Assembly: GCA_913778765.1 (NCBI GenBank) | Contig: CAJYXO010000116.1 | Span: forward strand, 1-64,000 | Length of the DNA stretch: 64,000 bases | Direction of reading: 5' to 3' | Origin: an uncultured Massilia sp. | Lineage (GTDB): Bacteria > Pseudomonadota > Gammaproteobacteria > Burkholderiales > Burkholderiaceae_D | Notes under the pieces: model-generated | What the model saw: the letters and a program-made list of their open reading frames with translations, nothing else | Database searches by the model: none | Told to the model about the DNA's origin: nothing | In this document: positions 26,605 through 33,929 of the stretch, in pieces | Position numbering within the stretch: position 1 is the first letter of the stretch | Layout: every line of letters begins with the position of its first letter | Position numbers and translations under genes: made by a program

Positions 26605-27455
26605 GCCGGGTCCCGATGCGGCTGACCGGTTTCTTGATCGCATTGTCGGGCCTCGCCTGGCCGGCCTTCGGGTCGGCGCAGCAGGCGGAGCCTTCGGCTG
26701 AGCCGAAGCCACAAACCGTCACCGTGACCTCGACCCGCGATCCGGTCGACAAGTCCTACCGCAAGATGATTCGCGGCATGGAGCGCTTCGAGCGCGAACA
26801 TGCGCTGGCGCCGCAGGCCCAGCTGCGTTTCCACCTGCTGCCGCGCACACCCGGCGTGAACATGCAGGGGATCACCCTGCGCGTGCTCGGCGACCATATC
26901 GCGGTGCCGGTCCAGGTGGGGCCGGACAATACCTTCGTGCTGCCGCGCAACGAGCAGGCCCTGCGCGAAGACGCGGCCGTGGTCGCCAACCGCAAGACCA
27001 CCAGCATGACCTGGCGCGCCCAGGTGATCACGCCCGGCCTGCCGCCGGGAACCCGGCGCTTGGGCGATTTGCGGCTGGAATGCCTGGTCGGCATGGAAGC
27101 GGGACTGGTATCGAACAGTTCGCCGCTGTTCGGCTGGATTTCCGACGCGTTGACCAGCCCGGAACAGGTCTGCAACAGCCCGAAAGGCAATTTCCTGTTC
27201 TTCAATGAGCGCCCGATCTTCTCGGTGATCCTGCAGGCCGGCGCGCGCAGCGAAATCCTGCCCTTCCGCATGCTCTACGCCGGCGGCGAGCAGAGCCGCG
27301 ACATGCTGCCTTTCTGCGACTGCCAGGTGCTGCTCGACCGCACCTACTATGCCCCGATCTGGGACCGCGGCTGGCCCGACGATACCCTGGTCAGCTTCGA
27401 GTACATGGACGACGCGCCTGCGCCTGCGCCTGCTCCGGTGGAGGTCAAGCCATGA
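26601..27455 (+). CDS. Hypothetical exported protein
   Basis: The 284-residue product has a signal peptide (hydrophobic core LTGFLIALSGLAWPAFG, cleavage near SAQQ). An alternative ATG at 26616 would shorten the start by five residues and keep the signal; the GTG was chosen because it overlaps the preceding stop by 4 bases. The mature part has no recognised domain. It contains MIRGMERFEREHALAPQAQL, four Cys in the C-terminal half (LECLVGM, QVCNSPKG, FCDCQ) that could form disulphides, and ends in an Ala/Pro-rich tail. It lies between a peptidoglycan peptidase and a BamE-like lipoprotein with overlapping codons, so a periplasmic envelope role is likely. Confidence 0.82.
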   Translation: MSRVPMRLTGFLIALSGLAWPAFGSAQQAEPSAEPKPQTVTVTSTRDPVDKSYRKMIRGMERFEREHALAPQAQLRFHLLPRTPGVNMQGITLRVLGDHIAVPVQVGPDNTFVLPRNEQALREDAAVVANRKTTSMTWRAQVITPGLPPGTRRLGDLRLECLVGMEAGLVSNSSPLFGWISDALTSPEQVCNSPKGNFLFFNERPIFSVILQAGARSEILPFRMLYAGGEQSRDMLPFCDCQVLLDRTYYAPIWDRGWPDDTLVSFEYMDDAPAPAPAPVEVKP

Positions 27456-27769
27456 AGCGTCTCCTCATCGCTGTGGGCGCCGTGCTCGCCATGACCGGCT
27501 GCGCCACTGCGCCGGACGAGCCCGGCAAGGTAATCGCCGAAGACCGCTTCGCCCAGGTCCTCGTGCCGGGCCGCACCACGCGCGCCGATCTGCTGTCTGC
27601 CTTCGGCCCAACCAAAGCCATCGTCTTCGACAGCGGTGATGAAGCCTGGCTGTACGAAGCGAATGCCGGGGCCGGCCGCCATACCGAGCTCGTCTTGCTG
27701 CTCGACCGCGCCGGCATCGTCCAGAAAATGCGCCGCCGTCCGCCCTACCCCACCGATCCCCAACCCTGA
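27452..27769 (+). CDS. Small BamE/SmpA-like lipoprotein
   Basis: The ATG overlaps the previous stop by 4 bases. The 105-residue product has a lipoprotein signal MKRLLIAVGAVLAMTGC with Cys17 as lipid site. The mature part resembles the SmpA/OmlA fold: VLVPGRTTRADLLSAFGPTK is the usual helix-turn (family form: G.T...v...lG.P), followed by beta strands AWLYEANAG and TELVLLLDRAGIV. It is not the housekeeping bamE itself, which usually sits near fur or recN; it belongs to the wider family of small outer-membrane lipoproteins. Last gene of the operon with the YcbK protein. Confidence 0.85.
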   Translation: MKRLLIAVGAVLAMTGCATAPDEPGKVIAEDRFAQVLVPGRTTRADLLSAFGPTKAIVFDSGDEAWLYEANAGAGRHTELVLLLDRAGIVQKMRRRPPYPTDPQP

Positions 27770-27843
27770 ATCGTCCTGTCCTTACAGCCGGCCGGCGCCG
27801 AATCGGTGTACAGTTGAGCCTCGTCATTTCTGGAAAGAAGTTC

Positions 27844-29223
27844 ATGCGCAGGACGATGAAGGCAATGCTCGGCCTGGCGGCTGCCACGGCGGTACAGCTG
27901 GCAGCGGCGCAAACGGTGCAGCAATCGACGCAACACACGGCGCAGCAACCGGTGCAGCAACTGAGCCCGGTGGAACAGCAGATCGTGGCCGCCATCCACG
28001 CCAACGCGCCGCAAGCCCTGGAACTGCTGCGCCAGAGCGTCCTCATCAACAGCGGCACGATGAACCACGCGGGCGTGCGCGCTGTCGGAAAACTGTTCCG
28101 CGACCAGTTCGACGCGCTCGGCTTCCAGACCCGCTGGATCGAACTGCCGCCCGAGATGCAGCGCGCCGGCCACCTGCTGGCCGAGCTGCCGAACCGGCCC
28201 GCCAGCCATGGCAAGCGTTTGATGCTGCTCGGCCACCTCGACACCGTCTTCGAACCCGGCAACACGACGCCGGCCTGGGAGCCGCAGCCCGGCCCCGACG
28301 GCAGCGTCGCCCGCATCAAGGGCCAGGGCGTGTCCGACATGAAGGGCGGCGACGTCGTCATCCTCGAAGCCCTGCGCGCGCTGAAGCAGGTGGGCGCGCT
28401 GGACGGCAGCCGCATCGCCGTCATGCTCACCGGCGACGAAGAAGAAGCCGGCAATCCGAAAACCGTCTCGCGCGGCGACATGGTCGACCTGGCCAAGCGC
28501 AGCGACGTCGCCCTCAGCTTCGAAGGCAGCATCACCCTGAAGGACGGCATGGCCGCGGCCACCGTCGGCCGCCGTTCGACCGCCTTCTTCGAGCTGGAAG
28601 TGAAAGGGCGCCAGGCCCACTCGATGGGCGTGTTCGGACCCGGCGGCTATGGCGCCATCTACGAGGTGGCGCGCATCCTCGACGCCTTCCGCCAGCAGGT
28701 GGTGGAGCCGGGCCTCACCTTCAACCCGGGCGTGATCCTGGGCGGCACCGAAGTCAGCTACGACGAAGCCAACTCGCGCGGCAGCGCCTTCGGCAAGACC
28801 AACGTGATCGCCAACACCGTCACCGTCAAAGGCGACCTGCGCTACCTGGACTACGCCCAGCGCGACCGCGCCCAGGCCCGCATGCGCGAGATCGTCGCCC
28901 AGAGCCTGCCGGGCGCCAGCGCGGCGATCGCTTTCCGCGATTCCTACCCGCCGATGGCGGTCACGCCCGGCAACCTGAAGGTGCTGGAACAGTATTCGCG
29001 CGCCAGCCAGGACGCCGGCCTGGGGCCGATCGGCATGGTGCCGCCGGAAGCGCGCGGCGCCGGCGACATCCAGTTCGTCGCGCCCTTCATCGACAGCCTC
29101 GACGGCCTCGGCGCCAGCGGCGGCGGCGCGCATTCACCCAACGAAAGCCTGGAAGTCGCCTCGATCGAACGCAGCGCCATCCGCGCCGCACTCTTGATCT
29201 ACCGCCTGACCCGCCAGGACTGA
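27844..29223 (+). CDS. M20 family metallopeptidase (glutamate carboxypeptidase-like), exported
   Basis: The ATG at 27844 (GGAAAG upstream) gives 459 residues with a signal peptide (MRRTMKAMLGLAAATAVQLA, cleavage near AAAQ) and then a Gln/Thr-rich linker. M20 zinc ligands and catalytic residues are seen in MLLGHLDTVFE (His, Asp), SDMKGGDV (bridging Asp), TGDEEEAGNP (Glu pair) and the C-terminal GGGAHSPNESLEV (His). A dimerisation domain with QAHSMGVFGPGGYGAIYE lies between. It probably removes C-terminal Glu or other residues from peptides in the periplasm. A thioesterase gene starts 17 bases downstream. Confidence 0.94.
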   Translation: MRRTMKAMLGLAAATAVQLAAAQTVQQSTQHTAQQPVQQLSPVEQQIVAAIHANAPQALELLRQSVLINSGTMNHAGVRAVGKLFRDQFDALGFQTRWIELPPEMQRAGHLLAELPNRPASHGKRLMLLGHLDTVFEPGNTTPAWEPQPGPDGSVARIKGQGVSDMKGGDVVILEALRALKQVGALDGSRIAVMLTGDEEEAGNPKTVSRGDMVDLAKRSDVALSFEGSITLKDGMAAATVGRRSTAFFELEVKGRQAHSMGVFGPGGYGAIYEVARILDAFRQQVVEPGLTFNPGVILGGTEVSYDEANSRGSAFGKTNVIANTVTVKGDLRYLDYAQRDRAQARMREIVAQSLPGASAAIAFRDSYPPMAVTPGNLKVLEQYSRASQDAGLGPIGMVPPEARGAGDIQFVAPFIDSLDGLGASGGGAHSPNESLEVASIERSAIRAALLIYRLTRQD

Positions 29224-29240
29224 AACTTTATCTTTATCGC

Positions 29241-29684
29241 ATGGCACGCTTACATCTCGATTTCCCCGAAGACCAGTACTACTACACGAGCTTGCTGACG
29301 GTGCGCGTCACCGACATCAATGCCGCCAACCACCTCGGCAACGACTCGATGATCTCGATGATCTCCGAGGCGCGCGCCCGCTTCCTGTTCGAATTCGGCG
29401 TCCCCGAAACGGAGCGCGACGGCACCGGCATCATCGTCACCGACCTGGCCACCACCTACCGCGCCGAAGCGCATGCGCGCGACCAGCTGCTGTTCGAAGT
29501 CGGCGTCATGGACTTCAACAAGTACGGCGGCGACATCATCTTCCGCATCACCCGCCCCAGGGACAAGAAGCTGGTGGCGATGGCCAAGCAGGGCTTCGTC
29601 TTCTTCAATTACAAGACCAGCCAGGTGGTGGCGATGCCGGAGGAGTTTCGTTCCAAATTCGACCGGGTGAACTGGATCGATTGA
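29241..29684 (+). CDS. Acyl-CoA thioesterase, 4HBT (hotdog) family
   Basis: The 147-residue protein has the hotdog fold of 4-hydroxybenzoyl-CoA-type thioesterases: VRVTDINAANHLGNDSMISM holds the conserved Asp and the NHLGN loop, followed by the long helix ISEARARFLFEFG and strands TYRAEAHARDQLLFEVGV and GGDIIFRI. It is cytoplasmic and should cleave acyl-CoA thioesters of unknown chain. It starts 17 bases after the exported M20 peptidase gene and may be cotranscribed; no functional link is evident. The next gene is convergent, 7 bases beyond the stop. Confidence 0.9.
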   Translation: MARLHLDFPEDQYYYTSLLTVRVTDINAANHLGNDSMISMISEARARFLFEFGVPETERDGTGIIVTDLATTYRAEAHARDQLLFEVGVMDFNKYGGDIIFRITRPRDKKLVAMAKQGFVFFNYKTSQVVAMPEEFRSKFDRVNWID

Positions 29685-29691
29685 GGGGGCA

Positions 29692-30087
29692 TCAGCGGTT
29701 TGCCGGCATGTCCCGCATGAGGTGGGACGGCCAGCCAATGCGCACCAACAGGCCATCCGGTCCGCAAACCCCAAACTCATACAAGCCCCACTCACGGTGA
29801 CGCAATACACCGCCAGGCCTGATGATGAGGTCGTCTACCCGCGCGGCGATGGCATCCACTTCCGGTGTGCGGATAAAAACACCAAAGGGATTGTGCTGTT
29901 CCGGCACGCGCCAGGGACCGTCGCCCGCCTGCGTCAAGTGCACTTCGCAACCCCAGCCAGTCATGATGGTGTAGTTCGCATCACCGCCGGTGCGCTGGAA
30001 ACCCAGGCGTTCCCAGAACGGCTGGGCAGCCGCCAGATCGTTACTCGGCACGATGGCAAACGCGCCAATTGTGGGCGAAAGGTTCAT
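29692..30087 (-). CDS. VOC family protein (glyoxalase/bleomycin-resistance-like)
   Basis: The ATG at 30087 has GGAG 6-8 bases upstream and gives 131 residues. The vicinal-oxygen-chelate fold is seen in AFAIVPSNDLAAAQPFWERL (first beta-alpha unit), CEVHLTQAGD, NPFGVFIRTPEVDAIAAR and YEFGVCGPDGLLVRIGW, with metal-site candidates His in EVHL and Glu in YEFGV. This pattern is close to bleomycin-resistance-type proteins, which often bind rather than transform ligands. It is the first gene of a more AT-rich section. Confidence 0.88.
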   Translation of the reverse strand: MNLSPTIGAFAIVPSNDLAAAQPFWERLGFQRTGGDANYTIMTGWGCEVHLTQAGDGPWRVPEQHNPFGVFIRTPEVDAIAARVDDLIIRPGGVLRHREWGLYEFGVCGPDGLLVRIGWPSHLMRDMPANR

Positions 30088-30303
30088 ATGACGCTCCAGT
30101 TGCATGGGCCTGCTTTTGCAGCCCAAGTTTATTGCGATCGGGTTGATTGCCGGCGCGTGCCGTCCTGCGATTCAGTACTAGACAATATTTTTGCAAAGCA
30201 CATAGCGCTCAGCAAGAAGCTCGCTTGGGCAGTATAGCGATGTTACTGGTTTTCTTTTAACACACGGAAGAGTATGGGTGTCGCAATTTGACCGGTTTCT
30301 TCT

Positions 30304-30379
30304 GGTCGTGAGATTCCGTGATTTTTCCAGCTTGGCGACCTGCTATTCTGATTTGAACGGCCGAGATCGGCCAACAGCC
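30304..30379. repeat. Diverged 76-bp direct repeat, copy A
   Basis: By eye, 57 of 76 positions match 33222-33297 in the same orientation without gaps, including TTTTTC, GGC.ACCTGC and GAACGG blocks. It lies in the 375-base gap between the VOC gene (30087) and the next signal-peptide protein (30463). That gap otherwise shows no convincing gene; the short frames in it lack ribosome sites. Both copies lie upstream of a gene on the plus strand. Confidence 0.6.
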
Positions 30380-30462
30380 GTCCCTGTGTCGTGACGTCTA
30401 CCATACAAGACTGGTCATCCATGATAAGAAAATTGCGTGCACTGTTATTAGTTGCTTCTGAC

Positions 30463-31752
30463 ATGGCCATGAATTGCAGACGCTATCGCTTGCAATGGCC
30501 TCTTGCCTTTGCCTGTGCTTTTGCTATGAGCGTTACGGCAGCAGGCCCAGCCACGCTGCAACCAATGGGCGCCTATGATCCAAAACTCTTTCTGCCGCGC
30601 TTGGTGAAGGCCGAAAAAGCGATCGAGCAGGGACAAGCCGACATTAAAGGAGCGCCACTTGGACAGAATTCTGCGCTAGAGATGCTCGCTACGATCTTGT
30701 CCATGCTTGGCGATGTCGATCGGGCGATTGCGACATATGACCGTCGCAGCCCGGCCGCGCTGCCGCCACTTGCACCCCAGCAGGTAGCGCAGATGCAGCA
30801 GGTCGTGGATGCGCGCGCCGACAACGCGATCCAAGCAATCATCGAGCAGGCGCGCAGTAAGCGGGTCGTGCTTATCAACGAAGCCCATCACGTGCCCATG
30901 CATCGCGCCTTTACGCAGAAGCTGGCGATGGAACTGCGCAAAATCGGCTATAACTACCTCGCCGCCGAAGCTTTTCGGGCAGATCCTAAAGGTGAGGTGA
31001 TTCTAACGGCTGCAAACAAGACGAGCGTCGTTACCGGCATGTACACGAGTGATCCCGTGTTTGCGGGATTCGTGAACGCGGCCCTTGCCGACGGTTGGAA
31101 GCTGGTTCCTTACGATACCCAAAGCTCGCCGGCTCCAAGCACCGACCCGTTGGAGAGAATCAAACAACGTGAGCAGACGCAAGCGCAAAACCTGGTCGAC
31201 CGCATTTTCGCCAAGGATCCCGATGCTAAAGTGCTGATTCACGTCGGCTACGGTCATTTGCAAAAGCTTCGACCCGGCGATACGCGTTCGCCGGCATTCA
31301 TGGGCGAATACTTACACCGCTTGACGGGGCTGGAAATGTTGCATGTGGATCAGATCAGCTTGTATTCCCACCCTGACCATGCTGCCGAAGGACCGGTCTA
31401 TGCCGGCCTGGTAGAGAAGTTCCCATCGAAAGAGCCTATTGTCCTGCGCTCGCCCGACGGCAGCTTCCCTGTGCTGATGGGAATGCAAGGCACGGTTGAT
31501 ATGCAAGTCATCTTCCCAAGGTACGCCACACGCGACGGTCGCCCTGAATGGCTGCAGACTTTGGCTGGCCGCATACCGCGCGACATTCCACGGGACCTGC
31601 TGCCGAAGCAAGGCAAGCGCCTGATCAAGGCTTTCCACCAAACAGATAGCCCAGACACAGTACCGGCCGACATGGTCATCGTCGAAGCTGGTAGGCCGGC
31701 ACCAAGCTTAATGCTGCCGCCTGGGCAGTTTCGCTATACATACGAAGAGTAA
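30463..31752 (+). CDS. Exported protein with EreA/ChaN-like fold
   Basis: From the ATG at 30463 the product has 429 residues and a plausible signal peptide (NCRRYRLQWPLAFACAFAMS, cleavage near AAG); in-frame starts at 30421 and 30391 are possible and no start has a good ribosome site. The central part RVVLINEAHHVPMHRAF, NYLAAEAF and VLIHVGYGHLQK matches the layout of erythromycin-esterase/ChaN-like domains, where His and Glu residues in GE.HH and H.GYGH blocks form the active or haem site. The similarity is distant, so neither esterase activity nor haem binding is claimed. Composition is more AT-rich than the core genes nearby. Confidence 0.75.
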   Translation: MAMNCRRYRLQWPLAFACAFAMSVTAAGPATLQPMGAYDPKLFLPRLVKAEKAIEQGQADIKGAPLGQNSALEMLATILSMLGDVDRAIATYDRRSPAALPPLAPQQVAQMQQVVDARADNAIQAIIEQARSKRVVLINEAHHVPMHRAFTQKLAMELRKIGYNYLAAEAFRADPKGEVILTAANKTSVVTGMYTSDPVFAGFVNAALADGWKLVPYDTQSSPAPSTDPLERIKQREQTQAQNLVDRIFAKDPDAKVLIHVGYGHLQKLRPGDTRSPAFMGEYLHRLTGLEMLHVDQISLYSHPDHAAEGPVYAGLVEKFPSKEPIVLRSPDGSFPVLMGMQGTVDMQVIFPRYATRDGRPEWLQTLAGRIPRDIPRDLLPKQGKRLIKAFHQTDSPDTVPADMVIVEAGRPAPSLMLPPGQFRYTYEE

Positions 31753-31859
31753 GAGTCTGAAAAACTTCTCGGCGTTATAGACTCTGCCGCTAGCAATGAG
31801 GCGGTTGCGGAAAGTCGTGACGGTCAGTGACTTATCCTTGCCTGCAACCTGGTATTTGC

Positions 31860-31904
31860 CGCGAACGGCTACGTTCGGCCCAGAAGCGGGCGTTCGCGTT
31901 TTTC
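31860..31904 (+). terminator. Probable intrinsic terminator after the EreA/ChaN-like gene
   Basis: CGCGAACG (31860-31867) pairs with CGTTCGCG (31891-31898), an 8-bp stem with a 23-base loop, followed by TTTTTCTATTTT. It lies 107 bases after the stop at 31752 and 22 bases before the next start codon. Confidence 0.55.
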
Positions 31905-31925
31905 TATTTTCGCTAATTGAGGCAT

Positions 31926-32240
31926 ATGAACCTGCCCACAATCGAGACTATGGCTTCGGGAAACCCGAGCCTTGCGATCACGGAAGATACGGCTTGGGAA
32001 ACCTTCCCGGATCAGGCTGCCGACTTCGTCAGAAGGTTCAATGGCACCGTACTTAAACGAATCGACACACCGGTTGAGCGGATGTGGATCGTCCTGATCA
32101 ATTGGAGACCGTTCTACCTAACGTTCGAGGATTTCCCTTTGAGGATGACGCTCGACTCGATGAACAGCTCTTGCGCTTCAGTGATTCACGAAATACACGC
32201 CGCGCTACTCGCTGAAGCGCAATCGGAAAAGCCTATGTAG
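31926..32240 (+). CDS. Hypothetical protein
   Basis: The ATG at 31926 follows GAGG by about 4 bases and gives 104 residues. The sequence is soluble in character with a central hydrophobic patch (ERMWIVLINWRPFYLTFEDF) and a C-terminal helix (ASVIHEIHAALLAEAQ). It has no signal peptide and no recognised domain. It lies in the AT-richer section, between a terminator-like hairpin and a structured palindrome. It could be a small accessory gene such as an immunity or regulatory protein, but nothing in the sequence shows this. Confidence 0.6.
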   Translation: MNLPTIETMASGNPSLAITEDTAWETFPDQAADFVRRFNGTVLKRIDTPVERMWIVLINWRPFYLTFEDFPLRMTLDSMNSSCASVIHEIHAALLAEAQSEKPM

Positions 32241-32244
32241 CATA

Positions 32245-32318
32245 GCGACCGTCCACTTCGGGTCGTAACCGAAAGTTCGAGCGCCGTGCGGCGCGAGGTA
32301 TTCCCATCGGACGGTCGC
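32245..32318. other. Multi-hairpin palindromic structure, intergenic
   Basis: A perfect 10-bp outer stem GCGACCGTCC (32245-32254) with GGACGGTCGC (32309-32318) encloses two further hairpins: ACTTCGG...CCGAAAGT and GCGCC-GTGC-GGCGC. Together they can fold as a three-way junction of 74 bases. It starts 5 bases after the stop of the hypothetical gene at 32240 and ends about 65 bases before the next start. There is no T-run, so it is not a classic terminator. It may be a recombination site, a structured RNA or a mobile-element remnant. Confidence 0.55.
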
Positions 32319-32382
32319 AAAATCATATGAAAACACGCCAGTTAGCGCCCGCAGCCGGCGGGTGCCGACGCAAGGAAAAACG

Positions 32383-32979
32383 ATGCCCCGAGCTCTCAAA
32401 ACACTGCGCAGCTTTCTCATGTTAGTCGTGGCGGCTTTCGCTTTGTTAGCCGTTGCCGGCACTACAAGCGCTTCAACAAAGCAAGAGCTGAATGCCGTTT
32501 TCAGCAAGTATGGTTTTGAATACCGCGATGCCGAACGGCCATACGGCTTGCCGATCAAGGCCAGGCTGACCCGGGTGAAAATTGGCAACGATAAGTATCA
32601 ACTGGATTTGGCAAGCCCCCTTACCAGGCAGGGCGTTGATGCCGCGATCCACGACTATCTAGTGCGGCATGTGGCCAATGAACTGCAAGTGATCAACATG
32701 CTCGCGGGCGAACCGATAGGAAATATCAAAGTCGACCCGAACAAGGCATTTGTAGAGGAGCTGCACACGTCTCTCATCAAGCCACCATTTGAATCATGGC
32801 GCGCCCGGATCGAGCCTTTCACGAATAAAGGTGCCACCATCGAGGCGCATTGCGACTTCCACTTTGTACGACTAGAGGGAAAATATTACCAACTGTACTT
32901 CCAGGACTGGAGCTCGTACAAAACCAGCAAGGAGCCAAGTTGCGACCTCCGTCGTAGTGACTACCACCATAACGGCTGA
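32383..32979 (+). CDS. Hypothetical exported protein
   Basis: The ATG at 32383 has AAGGA 6 bases upstream and gives 198 residues; the ATG at 32362 is less likely. A signal peptide is clear (LKTLRSFLMLVVAAFALLAV, cleavage near TSAST). The mature part is mixed alpha/beta with SPLTRQGVDAAIHDYLVRHV and a C-terminal block (IEAHCDFHFVRLEGKYYQLY ... CDLRRSDYHHNG) holding two Cys that could form a disulphide. No family is recognised. It would act in the periplasm or outside. It belongs to the AT-richer accessory section. Confidence 0.72.
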   Translation: MPRALKTLRSFLMLVVAAFALLAVAGTTSASTKQELNAVFSKYGFEYRDAERPYGLPIKARLTRVKIGNDKYQLDLASPLTRQGVDAAIHDYLVRHVANELQVINMLAGEPIGNIKVDPNKAFVEELHTSLIKPPFESWRARIEPFTNKGATIEAHCDFHFVRLEGKYYQLYFQDWSSYKTSKEPSCDLRRSDYHHNG

Positions 32980-33304
32980 GACTTCTCGCCAACCAGGTCG
33001 GCCGCACGCGCGATCAAGCATGGCAAGGTATGGATCATGAGCTAGCGACCGATCTCCGAGGTACGCATTGCGATAAGGAAACCAGCAACCCGACTGAATG
33101 AGATGGTTGCCATCCATGCTTCCTTGGCGTTACGCGCCGACTCGGCTCACCCGATGCAAACATGCTATCCGAAGAGGCAGAGCATGGAGGTAATGAGCGG
33201 CTGCTTTGGGTCGGAGCAATTGATCGTGAAAGTCCGAGATTTTTCAAGCTCGGCAACCTGCTCCGCCGGCTCGAACGGGCGAGATTGGCCAGAAGACATA
33301 AAGA
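32980..33304. other. Gene-poor intergenic stretch with remnant-like sequence
   Basis: These 325 bases hold no frame with both a ribosome site and a plausible protein. The last part contains copy B of the 76-bp diverged repeat (33222-33297). A short TTTGGGTCGGAGC segment (33206-33218) resembles the ACTTCGGGTCGTAACC segment in the palindromic structure near 32255, so this may be decayed mobile or cassette DNA. Nothing else is seen. Confidence 0.5.
33222..33297. repeat. Diverged 76-bp direct repeat, copy B
   Basis: Same-orientation partner of 30304-30379, about 75% identical by eye without gaps. It ends 7 bases before the ATG of the DUF1648-like membrane gene, so it occupies that gene's upstream region. 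The two copies flank, 2.9 kb apart, the block of three unrecognised or weakly recognised genes. Confidence 0.6.
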
Positions 33305-33655
33305 ATGACGGAAAAAACACTTATGACTGATCGACGTGCCACGTTGTTGAACGGGCTTTTAGTGCTTGCCATATTCTCAGTTGCCGCCCTCGCGATTTAT
33401 CAGGCGGCGAGCGGAAGCCAGATAGCAATACACTGGGGGCCGGACAACCGTGCAGACAGCTGGGTAGCTAGCTCAGCAATTCATCTGATCAATCCAATCG
33501 TTGCGCTAACGATCTGGTTCGTGGCTTCGTTTTTCCATCAAGGCTTCGCTACGAAGCGTCTGTTGACTGGGCCTGCCCGCACGCGACTTTCCAAACTCCT
33601 TCTGATTCAGCTGGTGATTCAGCTATTGATGGCACTTTATCTAAAGGGCTCCTAG
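33305..33655 (+). CDS. DUF1648-like membrane protein
   Basis: The 116-residue product has three hydrophobic segments: LLNGLLVLAIFSVAALAIY, SAIHLINPIVALTIWFVASF and LLLIQLVIQLLMALYL. Between the first two lies IAIHWGPDNRADSW, which matches the DUF1648 signature (His-Trp then Gly/Asp residues) found in SdpI-like and related small membrane proteins. An alternative ATG at 33323 is possible. The next small gene looks like DUF5808, a domain often found with DUF1648, so the pair may act together. Inner membrane; function unknown. Confidence 0.75.
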   Translation: MTEKTLMTDRRATLLNGLLVLAIFSVAALAIYQAASGSQIAIHWGPDNRADSWVASSAIHLINPIVALTIWFVASFFHQGFATKRLLTGPARTRLSKLLLIQLVIQLLMALYLKGS

Positions 33656-33713
33656 TTTCCAAAGACACATCAGGCTGCTTTGCAATTTCTACGACGAGGG
33701 CTGACGGAAACGA

Positions 33714-33911
33714 ATGAAACAAGACGACATCAATGACATGGCGTGGCGCAACCCGGTCAACTGGACCTGGCGCGCGCCGCTCGGCCTGTATTCGAGCAAG
33801 CGCGATACCCGGCTGGTAGTGCCAAAGGCAGTGCCGCAGTTGCGATGGCCCCTCGATGTCGCGCATCCTGGCTACACCCGAGCACTGCTTGCACCGGCTG
33901 TTCGACCCTGA
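33714..33911 (+). CDS. Small DUF5808-like protein, possibly truncated
   Basis: The 65-residue product reads DDINDMAWRNPVNW, then LGLYSSKRDTRLVVPKAVPQ and LRWPLDVAHPG, which follows the DUF5808 pattern (NP..., rlfVPKr..g.gWtlN.ahp). In relatives this motif leads into a membrane helix; here it ends in a few unrelated residues, so the 3' part may be lost or shifted. It starts 58 bases after the DUF1648-like gene and ends 18 bases before the M23 peptidase start. Confidence 0.5.
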   Translation: MKQDDINDMAWRNPVNWTWRAPLGLYSSKRDTRLVVPKAVPQLRWPLDVAHPGYTRALLAPAVRP

Positions 33912-33929
33912 TCCTGGCCGGCGCACGCT

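Noticed and set aside
32245-32347. Integron attC site
   Set aside because: The fold is suggestive, but no clear RYYYAAC/GTTRRRY core pair is placed at the ends, and no integrase gene is in the window; reported only as a structured palindrome.
32205-32588. Minus-strand frame over the palindrome and start of the exported hypothetical gene
   Set aside because: Overlaps a plus-strand gene with a good ribosome site and signal peptide, and crosses the folded palindrome; no supporting feature.
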